DNA of 64,000 bases from Bog-756 sp963845485. Its GTDB lineage: Bacteria; Actinomycetota; Acidimicrobiia; Acidimicrobiales; RAAP-2. Location of the stretch: the NCBI GenBank assembly GCA_963845485.1, contig CAWJSI010000014.1:372001-436000 (forward strand). The letters run 5' to 3'. The notes below the pieces were generated by a model. That model was not told the DNA's origin. It worked only from the letters and a program-made list of their open reading frames with translations, and did not search any database. Both the position numbers and the translations under genes were made by a program. How positions within the stretch are numbered: the stretch's first letter is position 1; the number at the start of each line of letters is the position of its first letter. This document shows, piece by piece, positions 56,082 through 63,259 of this stretch.

Positions 56082-56939
56082 ATGCAGCTCCCGCCTTACT
56101 GGCAAGTGACGCCGATCGCACTCGTGGCCTTGGCCGTGGGCATCGGACACGAGATGGGACTGCGCTGGCTGGCCCACCGGCAGACGCCGGCTCATCGTCG
56201 GGCCATGCGCCGCCGCAGCTGGGTGTTCTACTCGGGGCTGGTAGGGCTCATGTTGGTGTCATCGGGTCCACTCGAGAGGTGGGCCATGGCGCGACTGAGC
56301 GTCCACATGGTCCTCCACGTCCTGGAGATGTTCTATCTCCCACCGCTGCTCATCATCGGGGCCCCCTGGGTGCCTCTGCTCTTCGCCGTCCCGGTCGACC
56401 AGCGACGCAGACTGCTCCGCTGGTACTACCGCTCATCGTGGACACCGGGACTACGCGGGACCTGGAAGATGGTCTCGAATCCGATCGTGGCGATCATCCT
56501 GTTCAACGGCGTGATGGTGGCCTGGCACCTGCCCGTCGTCTTCGACTGGGCTTCCACCAACGCCTGGGCCATGGACTGGTTGATGGGTCCGAGCTTCGTC
56601 ATCGTCGGTCTCCTCTTCTGGAGGATCATCCTGCCGTCCCACCCCTGGGGAGCCCGAGGGTCCACCCGAATCCAGATCGGGGCGATCGTGGTGACCGCCT
56701 TCGAGATGCTGATTCTGGCCATGGCCATGTCGATCTTCACCAAGGCGCCGTGGTACTCGATGAACCTCAGGATGGACGGCCCGGTGGGTGCACTGCGGGA
56801 TCAACGGTTCGCCGCCGGCATCCTGTGGATCTGCGGTGACTTCTGGGCCATTCCCGCCCTGGTTTACGTGGGCTACCGGATCTACGGAACCGAGGGAGGG
56901 GTGTCCGCCTCGTTGGAGCGCGTACTGGGACGGGTCTGA
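56082..56939 (+). CDS. Second CtaG-type membrane protein
   Basis: 285 aa, seven predicted spans. Typical Caa3_CtaG blocks: VSSGPLERWAMARLSVHMVLHVLEMFYLPPLLIIGAPW with conserved His residues, NPIVAIILFNGVMVAWHLPVVFDWAS, and AFEMLILAMAMSIFTKAPWYSM. Probably a copper-handling assembly factor of the adjacent oxidase. The stop is one base from the convergent next gene. Confidence 0.85.
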   Translation: MQLPPYWQVTPIALVALAVGIGHEMGLRWLAHRQTPAHRRAMRRRSWVFYSGLVGLMLVSSGPLERWAMARLSVHMVLHVLEMFYLPPLLIIGAPWVPLLFAVPVDQRRRLLRWYYRSSWTPGLRGTWKMVSNPIVAIILFNGVMVAWHLPVVFDWASTNAWAMDWLMGPSFVIVGLLFWRIILPSHPWGARGSTRIQIGAIVVTAFEMLILAMAMSIFTKAPWYSMNLRMDGPVGALRDQRFAAGILWICGDFWAIPALVYVGYRIYGTEGGVSASLERVLGRV

Positions 56940-56940
56940 C

Positions 56941-57321
56941 TCAGGTCGGTCGGGTGAGGCCGGACTCCTCGTCGGCCTTCAGCTGGCGGACGTAGCGGTT
57001 CCATGCCTCGAGTTCCTCGTCCGGTGGGGCCGCCGGTTGGCTCGCGGTGGGCGTCCGGGGCGATCGGCGGACCCGGTCGTTCCCATGGAGGAGGTTCCAC
57101 CACATGTAGATGGCGAAGGCCGCGAAGATGGGCCACTCGAAGACATACATCCAACTGAAGGTGTGCCCCCCCAGGGCTCGCGCCAGCTCGAAGGCGAAGG
57201 CACCACAGCACAGGACGAGGCCGAAGGTCAGGGTGACGTGGAGCCAGAAGGCGTCCCTTCCCGTCAGGCGGACCGGACCCTGACTGGCCGAGATCGCATC
57301 GCGAGAATCGACAGGCTCCAC
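56941..57321 (-). CDS. Small two-span membrane protein
   Basis: 126 aa. Two spans (FWLHVTLTFGLVLCCGAFAFELARAL and MYVFEWPIFAAFAIYMWWNLLHG), then a charged tail ending WNRYVRQLKADEESG. The pattern FEWPIFAAFAIYMWWxLLH is widespread in actinobacteria near membrane or respiratory genes but unassigned. GTG start 7 nt after TAGGGT (57334-57329, minus strand), a leaderless arrangement. Confidence 0.75.
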   Translation of the reverse strand: MEPVDSRDAISASQGPVRLTGRDAFWLHVTLTFGLVLCCGAFAFELARALGGHTFSWMYVFEWPIFAAFAIYMWWNLLHGNDRVRRSPRTPTASQPAAPPDEELEAWNRYVRQLKADEESGLTRPT

Positions 57322-57328
57322 TCCCGAT

Positions 57329-57334
57329 ACCCTA
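57329..57334 (-). promoter_or_regulatory. -10 box TAGGGT, leaderless
   Basis: TAGGGT on the minus strand, 7 nt, GTG at 57321. Confidence 0.45.
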
Positions 57335-57423
57335 CCGCCGCGCTGTGGTCCCGGGCCGGTGGACCCGTCGAGTTCGCCTGGCCCACCTCGAGCCCTCCCC
57401 GCTGCCGCTTCAGGAATTCTGGT

Positions 57424-57429
57424 TACTAT
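57424..57429 (+). promoter_or_regulatory. -10 box TACTAT upstream of the poly-valine membrane protein
   Basis: TACTAT gives a leader of about 34 nt to ATG 57470, which is preceded by AGGGGAGTGAAG. Confidence 0.45.
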
Positions 57430-57469
57430 CGCGAGGACCGAGACGTCCTGACCGCAGGGGAGTGAAGCG

Positions 57470-57853
57470 ATGGTTGGCGCCCCCGAGACAGATCACCGTG
57501 GCGCCGGACCCCCATCGCTCTCGGCCAGATTGGCTAGCAGCCTGCGGCGGACCTGGGCGGTCGACCGATCACGGCGTCGCCTGGTCGTCGTGGTCGTCGT
57601 GGTCGTCGTGGTCGTGTTCCTCACGGTGGTCGTCTCCCTGTTCGCCTCCCTGGCCGGGGAGAGTCAGTCCTACCGGGACGGCTACGCCGCCGGTGGTACC
57701 GCCTACACCGCCTACGCCGACGCCCACATCACCTCCGAGCAGGCGTGCCGAGATGTCGCCGCAGAACCCAGGAGTGTGCCGGCACGGGACAACCTGGCCC
57801 AGTGGGTGCAGGGGTGCACCGACGCCTTCAATCTGGCCGCTTCGGACAACTGA
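57470..57853 (+). CDS. Single-span membrane protein with poly-valine helix
   Basis: 127 aa. A Arg-rich start (SSLRRTWAVDRSRRR) precedes an N-terminal span whose first part is about 12 consecutive valines, then FLTVVVSLFASL. The outer domain (YRDGYAAGGTAYTAYADAHITSEQACRDVA ... WVQGCTDAFN) has two cysteines likely disulfide-bonded. This small actinobacterial domain type is unassigned. The valine run is encoded by a 9-bp tandem repeat. Confidence 0.7.
   Translation: MVGAPETDHRGAGPPSLSARLASSLRRTWAVDRSRRRLVVVVVVVVVVVFLTVVVSLFASLAGESQSYRDGYAAGGTAYTAYADAHITSEQACRDVAAEPRSVPARDNLAQWVQGCTDAFNLAASDN
57582..57616 (+). repeat. 9-bp tandem repeat TGGTCGTCG, three copies plus a partial
   Basis: Exact copies at 57582-57590, 57591-57599 and 57600-57608, then TGGTCGTG. 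It lies within the coding sequence and changes by whole codons, so slippage would lengthen or shorten the valine helix without a frameshift. Confidence 0.85.
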
Positions 57854-57861
57854 TCGCCTCC

Positions 57862-57887
57862 CCGACCGGCCTACGAAGGCCGGTCGG
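57862..57887. terminator. Perfect 11-bp hairpin between convergent genes
   Basis: CCGACCGGCCT (57862-57872) and its exact complement (57877-57887) enclose ACGA. It begins 8 nt after one stop and ends 3 nt before the other. No T tract; likely bidirectional terminator. Confidence 0.65.
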
Positions 57888-57890
57888 CCG

Positions 57891-58145
57891 TCAGCGGTCG
57901 GGCGGCCAGTTGTCCATCAGGTCCGATTTGTAGGCCACCAGAAGAACGAAGGCGACGGTGTAGAAGGCCACCACGAACACGGTCAGCGTCAGCTGCGAGT
58001 AGGTGAAGAGTGCCACCGCGACCAGGAACACATAGAGGAAGATCGCCGCCCGCCCCTGCCAGGTGAGCGGGGCGATCCGCAGCCCGCCCTCGCGCTTGGC
58101 GAACCAGAGGGAGCGGCCTCCTACCTCCCTCTCCGCTTCACCCAT
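57891..58145 (-). CDS. Small two-span membrane protein
   Basis: 84 aa. MGEAEREVGGRSLWFAKREGGLRIAPLTW is cytoplasmic, followed by GRAAIFLYVFLVAVALFTYS and TVFVVAFYTVAFVLLVAYKSD, ending LMDNWPPDR. ATG 58145 lies exactly 6 nt after TACCGT, supporting this start over the longer open frame. Small conserved proteins of this type accompany cytochrome oxidase genes; function unknown. Confidence 0.72.
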   Translation of the reverse strand: MGEAEREVGGRSLWFAKREGGLRIAPLTWQGRAAIFLYVFLVAVALFTYSQLTLTVFVVAFYTVAFVLLVAYKSDLMDNWPPDR

Positions 58146-58151
58146 GGTTCT

Positions 58152-58157
58152 ACGGTA
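58152..58157 (-). promoter_or_regulatory. -10 box TACCGT, leaderless
   Basis: TACCGT on the minus strand, 6 nt, ATG at 58145. Confidence 0.55.
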
Positions 58158-58203
58158 CCGCCGAGCCCGGCAGCCCAGTGGGGCGGGCTCGGCGGTGAGG
58201 GCA

Positions 58204-58560
58204 TCAGGTGTGCGTGGGATGGTCCTCGGCCGGAAGGGCGCTGACGCGTGGCGGATCGGCGATGGGGGAGTCGCCACCCTCGGTGGACAGACGCTGCTGC
58301 AGCTCAGCGGACAGGTAGGGGTAGTGGGACACGAGCTGTTCGAGACGCGTGTCGCCGGGCACCGCGGCTAGGGCCTCATGCTCCAACAGGATCTCGACCA
58401 CCTCCCGGACCAACGTCGTCCCGGCGACAGCGCCCAGGCCCAACTGCTGGCGGAACTGCGGGTCGGCGCCGATCGAGTGCTGGGTGACGACATGACCCTG
58501 CACCGCTTTGACCTCGAAGGTTCCTGGGTCGAGTTCACTGACCTCGAGATGGGTGTTCAC
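58204..58560 (-). CDS. Conserved hypothetical soluble protein
   Basis: 118 aa from GTG 58560, preceded by GAGGAGG. NTHLEVSELDPGTFEVKAVQGHVVTQHSIGADPQFRQQLGLG, then a helical region (VREVVEILLEHEALAAVPGDTRLEQLVSHYPYLSAELQQRL) and a disordered tail. The open frame continues upstream without protein character. Unassigned; its place at the edge of the oxidase cluster hints at a regulatory or assembly role. Confidence 0.65.
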   Translation of the reverse strand: MNTHLEVSELDPGTFEVKAVQGHVVTQHSIGADPQFRQQLGLGAVAGTTLVREVVEILLEHEALAAVPGDTRLEQLVSHYPYLSAELQQRLSTEGGDSPIADPPRVSALPAEDHPTHT

Positions 58561-58878
58561 AGAGATCCTCCTCGTGGCTGATGGTTGAGTGCCCGCCTCC
58601 GACAGGTGCCACAGAACCAGGGGACGGTGTCTCCGAACACACCTACCCGTTCGTTGCGATCTCAACCGGGTACTCCATCGGAACACTCCGTTGAAAGAGT
58701 AGGAAGCACTGTCGGCGATCCTGCGTGTGAGCCGGGACTTTGCCCCAAATTCGGCTGCTGGAAAAGGTTCGTGACAAATGGTCGCCGAGTGGCTACAGTC
58801 ACGATCACTCGGCCTGGACGTATGAGAACGAGCGAGTTGTCCCTCGTGAGGACCGGTCGCCGAGGGGGGAAGTGGAAT
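58561..58878. other. 318-nt divergent region upstream of the cytochrome oxidase genes
   Basis: Noticeably less GC rich than its surroundings between about 58640 and 58880. It holds the promoter at 58771-58799 and a leader of about 70 nt ending in GAGGGGGGAAGTGG before ATG 58879. No other element recognised. Confidence 0.5.
58771..58799 (+). promoter_or_regulatory. Promoter GTGACA-N17-TACAGT for the oxidase operon
   Basis: GTGACA (58771-58776) and TACAGT (58794-58799) with a 17-nt spacer, about 80 nt upstream of the cupredoxin ATG. Likely main promoter for cupredoxin-ctaC-ctaD-ctaE. Confidence 0.65.
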
Positions 58879-59631
58879 ATGACAGTGGCAGATGTACCGG
58901 AGTCGGAAGGTGCGGCCAAGTCCGGGTCCGACGTCGGCCCTGTGACCCGTAAGCCGAGATTTGTCGGGCTCGTGCTGACCGTGGTCATCGCCCTCGTGGC
59001 GTTCGTGGTGGTGGCCCTGCTCTTCCACTCCGAGACCTACAAATCCCCGGCTGGCACCCTGGTGGCCACCCCGGTCGGCTCCGTCACGGTCAACGGCACC
59101 ACGCTCCAGCACGTGAGCCTGAGCTTCAACACCTACCCGGACTCGACCGGGATGATCAATGGAAAGCCGATCCATCCGAGTGGCAACCCCGGGTGGCCGG
59201 CCTACGGACCCACCAACCAGTTCCAAGTGCCGGCGCACGCTCTGGTCACAGTGACGGTCCGCCAGTACGACTCGGGTGGAACCCTGAACAATCCGTGGTT
59301 TGCCACCGTGCGAGGCACCGTAGGCAACGTTGCCACGGTGAACGGCAAGGTGGTGCACGCCATCGACCCCAATAACGTGGGCCACACCTTCACCGTGCGC
59401 GGGGTGCCCGGAACCGACCCGGCGTTCTTCTTGAGCGTGCCCTTCCCGCTCGTGCCCGGCGATAGCCAGACCGACAACGGCCAGTACGAGTCGGTGCGGT
59501 TCAGCTTCATATCGGGCACCAAGGGGACCTACGCGTGGAACTGTGAGTTCCCGTGCGGCACCCAGTTGGCCAGCTTCGGGGGCCCCATGTCAGCGTTCGG
59601 ATTCATGTCGGGGTTCATCCATGTCGTCTGA
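58879..59631 (+). CDS. Membrane-anchored cupredoxin with degenerate CuA-like motif
   Basis: 250 aa. One N-terminal span (FVGLVLTVVIALVAFVVVALLF), then a beta-rich domain with NVGHTFTVRGVPG (possible His ligand) and the C-terminal YAWNCEFPCGTQLASFGGPMSAFG. The CxxxCG spacing is that of CuA (CxxxCGxxH), but Leu stands where the His ligand would be. It may bind a type 1 copper or act in CuA assembly or electron delivery. It ends 10 nt beyond an alternative ctaC start, so the genes are co-transcribed. Confidence 0.7.
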   Translation: MTVADVPESEGAAKSGSDVGPVTRKPRFVGLVLTVVIALVAFVVVALLFHSETYKSPAGTLVATPVGSVTVNGTTLQHVSLSFNTYPDSTGMINGKPIHPSGNPGWPAYGPTNQFQVPAHALVTVTVRQYDSGGTLNNPWFATVRGTVGNVATVNGKVVHAIDPNNVGHTFTVRGVPGTDPAFFLSVPFPLVPGDSQTDNGQYESVRFSFISGTKGTYAWNCEFPCGTQLASFGGPMSAFGFMSGFIHVV

Positions 59632-59641
59632 GGAGCCGCGG

Positions 59642-60475
59642 GTGTCTGATGAGCACGGGGTTGGCGATGATGCGCCCGACCCGATTCCTGAGTTGAAGCC
59701 GTTCTTCTCCCGGGCCGGTGGGAAGATCTTCATCATCTGGCTGGCCATGACGGCGGTCGGGGTGCTGATCGGTATCTACGCACCGCACCATCTACTGCCC
59801 AACCTGCTGTCGATCCAGGGGACCAAGGTGTGGCAGACCATCGTCTTGTTCACCATCCTCGCCGCGCCGGTGGCGGCCTTCGTCTATGCCGTGGGTCTGT
59901 ACAGCCTCATCGGATGGAGGGCGCGGGGATTCGGCAACCGTGATGACGCACCTCCGGACGGGCCGGCCCTCCGTGGGGACGCCCCCATGACCGCGGTCTG
60001 GGTAGGGATCTCGGCGGCCCTGGTCATCGTCCTGCTGGTCTGGGGTCTCGGCGAGTTCACCGCCGAACAGAACACCCATCCGAATACCCTCCAGGTCGAC
60101 GTCACCGGCCAGCAGTGGCTGTGGACCTTCTCCTATCCAGATGCCGGCAACGTAGAGACCCGGTCACTCGTCCTGCCCATCAACCGTCCGGTGCAGTTCA
60201 ACGTGACTTCGGTGGACGTGACCCACGGATTCTGGCCGGCGGCCCTCGGCGTGCAGGTGGATGCCAATCCCAACACCACCACGGTGATCCAGGCCACACC
60301 GAACAGGTTGGGTGGGTTCACCGTTCGCTGTAGCCAGCTCTGCGGCCTCTATCACTCCGTGATGTACGCATCGGGTGCGGTCGTCACCCCCGCACACTTC
60401 GCGGCCTGGCTGCACAGCCACGGTGCGTCGGTGGCCAAGGCGGCCGACGCGGCCGATGTCAGGACCTCCACATGA
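59642..60475 (+). CDS. ctaC: Cytochrome c oxidase subunit II
   Basis: 277 aa from GTG 59642 with GAGGAG 6 nt upstream; an in-frame ATG at 59621 overlaps the previous gene. Three predicted hydrophobic segments, more than the usual two (IFIIWLAMTAVGVLIGIYA, IVLFTILAAPVAAFVYAVGLYSLIG, VWVGISAALVIVLLVWGLGEF), precede the cupredoxin domain. CuA ligands are complete: VTHGFWP and CSQLCGLYHSVM (CxxxCGxxHxxM). Conserved QWLWTFSYP lies at the electron entry site. Confidence 0.93.
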   Translation: MSDEHGVGDDAPDPIPELKPFFSRAGGKIFIIWLAMTAVGVLIGIYAPHHLLPNLLSIQGTKVWQTIVLFTILAAPVAAFVYAVGLYSLIGWRARGFGNRDDAPPDGPALRGDAPMTAVWVGISAALVIVLLVWGLGEFTAEQNTHPNTLQVDVTGQQWLWTFSYPDAGNVETRSLVLPINRPVQFNVTSVDVTHGFWPAALGVQVDANPNTTTVIQATPNRLGGFTVRCSQLCGLYHSVMYASGAVVTPAHFAAWLHSHGASVAKAADAADVRTST

Positions 60476-60551
60476 GTAGCCCGCGCCGGTCTCGCACCAC
60501 CCCACTGGGATACGGCCCCGCCTCATGGGCACGCGGCGAAAGGGTACCAAC

Positions 60552-62510
60552 GTGACGGTAATGGAAGCGCCCCCGATCCTCCTCGAGGACACCCCGATCA
60601 GCACCACCGCCGGGGGCCTCTACCGGAGACAGAGCGCGCTCACCGGCCTCATCGCCGGTATCGTGCTGGGCTTCATCGGGTGGTTCGTCTCCCACAAACT
60701 CCTCCAAGGGTCCAACTGGGGCTCCGACATGGTGGTCACCGTCACCATGGTCGGGTGGGTCCTCGGGTTCAACATCGGGGTAGGCACCTTCAACGCCCCC
60801 ATACGGTGGATGCTGGGGCACGATCAGAGTTACGACGACGAGCTCTACGCCGCCGGCGTGACCCAGGGTAAGACCCGCTACTGGAAGTTCTGTACAGACC
60901 ACAAGGTGGTGGGTACCCAGTACCTCGTCCTCGTGATGGTCCTGTTCGGCGTGGGCGGCACCTTGGCGATGATGATGCGCACCCAGCTCATCACCCCTCA
61001 CTCGAGCTTTCTCTCACCGAACTCGTACAACGCCATCGTGTCCGTCCACGGGATGGTGATGATCATCGCCACCATCATCATGGTGACCGGGCCCTTCACC
61101 AACTTCATCATGCCCATCATGATCGGGGCCAAGGACATGGCATTTCCGAGGCTCAACGCCATGAGCTTCTGGGTGGTGGTCTCCGCCGTCCCGCCACTGC
61201 TGGCCACCTTCTTCCTGGGCGGGGTGGACGCCGGTTGGACCACCTACGCCCCCCTCTCGGTGCAGGCTCCGGCGGCCATGGACGCCTTCTCGATGACCAT
61301 GATCGTGTTCGTCATCTCGGTGACGGTGGCCGGGGTCAACACCATCGTGACCATCTTCACCATGCGGGCCAAGGGCATGACCCTCGGTCGCCTGCCCATT
61401 TTCACCTGGGCGTCACTGGTCGGGGCGGCCCTGAGCATCTACGCCATGCCGGCGCTGCTGATCGCCTTTACCGCCATGATCACCGACCGGGTGACCGGAA
61501 CGTCGTTCTTCGTGGCCGCGGTGGGCGGCACGGGGTGGCTGTGGGAGAACGCCTTTTGGATCTTCGGGCACCCGGAGGTCTACATCATTCTGATCCCGCC
61601 GGTCGGGGCCATGCTGGAGGTGGCCAGCACCTTCGCCCGAAAGCCGCTGTTCGGCTACAAGGTGACCATCGCCGCCTTCACCGCGGTGGCTGCCCTCTCG
61701 CTGATGGTGTGGGCCCACCACATGTTCACCACGGGCTGGGCCCCTGACCTGGCCGGACCGTTCATGGTGACCACGGAGCTGATCTCCATACCCACGGGCA
61801 TCATCTTCTTGTGCATCATCGGGACGATCTGGCGAGGAAGTATCTGGACCCGACTACCGATGTACTTCGTGTACCTGTTCCTGTGGAACTTCATTATCGG
61901 TGGCGTCACCGGGATCTATCTGTCGGACGTTCCGGCGGACAATTTCTTCCACGGCGACATGTTCGTGACCGCCCACTTCCACTACACCTTGCTGGGCGGA
62001 GCCATGATCGCGGCCGTGGCCGGCTTGTGTTATTGGTTTCCGAAGATCACCGGCCGGATGTTGAACGAGCGAATAGGCAAGACCGCGTTCTGGATCATCG
62101 CCATCGGTATCCAGATCACCTACTTCGGCCAGTTCTGGGAAGGATTCCAGGGGATGCCGCGTCGTGTGGCGTACTACGACCCCATCTTCCTTCGGGCCAA
62201 CCAGGTGACGAGCATCGGTGGTTACCTGCTGATGACCGGGTTCTTGGTCCTGCTCTACTGCCTGCTCAACGGTTGGCGACACGGCAAGGCCGCTTCGTCG
62301 AACCCCTGGGAGGCGAAGTCCCTGGAATGGAAGGTGCCTACCCCCGTGCCCCTGGTGAACTTCCTGGTCGATCCGGTGGTCACCGCAGATCCCTACGGAT
62401 TCGGAGAACCCGAGCCGGACGGAACCGAGGTCGAGCTTCCGGATCCGGATCGCGAACTGGTACCGACACTGTCCAGCGACCGACCAGTCACGGGTGGTGA
62501 GGTGCTGTGA
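60552..62510 (+). CDS. ctaD: Cytochrome c oxidase subunit I with N-terminal extension
   Basis: 652 aa from GTG 60552 (AAAGGG upstream; ATG 60525 is possible). Haem-copper core: SVHGMVMII (haem a His), WIFGHPEVYIILIPP (CuB His, cross-linked Tyr, D-channel Glu), MVWAHHMFTTG (CuB His pair) and VTAHFHYTLLGG (both haem His). Before the usual first helix (DHKVVGTQYLVLVMVLFGVGG) there are about 115 extra residues with two membrane spans (GLIAGIVLGFIGWFVSH, VVTVTMVGWVLGFNIGV). A acidic Pro-rich tail closes the protein. Confidence 0.95.
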   Translation: MTVMEAPPILLEDTPISTTAGGLYRRQSALTGLIAGIVLGFIGWFVSHKLLQGSNWGSDMVVTVTMVGWVLGFNIGVGTFNAPIRWMLGHDQSYDDELYAAGVTQGKTRYWKFCTDHKVVGTQYLVLVMVLFGVGGTLAMMMRTQLITPHSSFLSPNSYNAIVSVHGMVMIIATIIMVTGPFTNFIMPIMIGAKDMAFPRLNAMSFWVVVSAVPPLLATFFLGGVDAGWTTYAPLSVQAPAAMDAFSMTMIVFVISVTVAGVNTIVTIFTMRAKGMTLGRLPIFTWASLVGAALSIYAMPALLIAFTAMITDRVTGTSFFVAAVGGTGWLWENAFWIFGHPEVYIILIPPVGAMLEVASTFARKPLFGYKVTIAAFTAVAALSLMVWAHHMFTTGWAPDLAGPFMVTTELISIPTGIIFLCIIGTIWRGSIWTRLPMYFVYLFLWNFIIGGVTGIYLSDVPADNFFHGDMFVTAHFHYTLLGGAMIAAVAGLCYWFPKITGRMLNERIGKTAFWIIAIGIQITYFGQFWEGFQGMPRRVAYYDPIFLRANQVTSIGGYLLMTGFLVLLYCLLNGWRHGKAASSNPWEAKSLEWKVPTPVPLVNFLVDPVVTADPYGFGEPEPDGTEVELPDPDRELVPTLSSDRPVTGGEVL

Positions 62511-63214
62511 CCGTCACCGCCACGGAGCACGAAGGTCCCGGCGAGGACCCCCAGGACGACGGGCGCAGCATCGAGGCTGTCGCTGGTCACCACGAGACAC
62601 GCGAGCAGCGGCATTTCAAGGAACGGTTGGCCCTGTGGCTGTTCATCGGCGGGGACCTGGTGTTCTTGTTGATGGAGCTGTTCTTCTGGTTCTACCTACG
62701 TGCCCTCAACACGAACGGACTGTGGCGGGGGGCCGCCTGTTCCAAGGCCAACCCGTGCACGGACGGTCTGGGCAATCCGATCACCAGCGAGATCGCCAAG
62801 GCCAACCCCGCCTACACCCTGGCCATCGCCGGCCTGGCCATCGTGGCCGCACTCGTGATCTGGCGTATGGAAGCCCTATCGCGTGCACAGGCCAAGCGAG
62901 GGGCCATCAGCACGACCGCCGCCCTGGCCCTGGTGGTGCTGCTGGCGGCCGTGGTGGTGCAGTGCATCCAGTTTGGCAAGCTTCCGTTCACCACGATCGA
63001 CGGGTCCTACGCATCGAGCTTCCTCTTCTTCATGGGCTCGACCCTGGGTCACCTGCTTCTCTTGACCTTCTTCGTCTTCGCCCTGTGGAACCGTGCCCGG
63101 GTGGGCAAGTATGACGGTGGTCACTGGTACCAGGTCCGCCTCAACCGGGTCTTCGCCGTCTGGATCGCCATCTCGACCTCGATCCTGGCCCTTGTCATGG
63201 TTCTGTTTGCGTGA
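62507..63214 (+). CDS. ctaE: Cytochrome c oxidase subunit III
   Basis: 235 aa, GTG start overlapping the ctaD stop (GTGA). Five predicted spans: LALWLFIGGDLVFLLMELFFWFYLRAL carries the conserved Glu, then TLAIAGLAIVAALVIW, ALALVVLLAAVVVQCIQF, SSFLFFMGSTLGHLLLLTFFVFALW and VFAVWIAISTSILALVMVLF. It lacks two helices of the seven-helix form and has a hydrophilic loop with two cysteines (GAACSKANPCTDG). The divergent sequence is in keeping with the unusual subunit I. Confidence 0.85.
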   Translation: MTVTATEHEGPGEDPQDDGRSIEAVAGHHETREQRHFKERLALWLFIGGDLVFLLMELFFWFYLRALNTNGLWRGAACSKANPCTDGLGNPITSEIAKANPAYTLAIAGLAIVAALVIWRMEALSRAQAKRGAISTTAALALVVLLAAVVVQCIQFGKLPFTTIDGSYASSFLFFMGSTLGHLLLLTFFVFALWNRARVGKYDGGHWYQVRLNRVFAVWIAISTSILALVMVLFA

Positions 63215-63259
63215 CCCGACGCTGCTCCCCAGCTGTCGGTTTGACTCACTAGACCGCTG

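Noticed and set aside
57582..57616. Possible CRISPR-like or regulatory repeat
   Set aside because: Units are contiguous without spacers and lie in frame inside a coding sequence.
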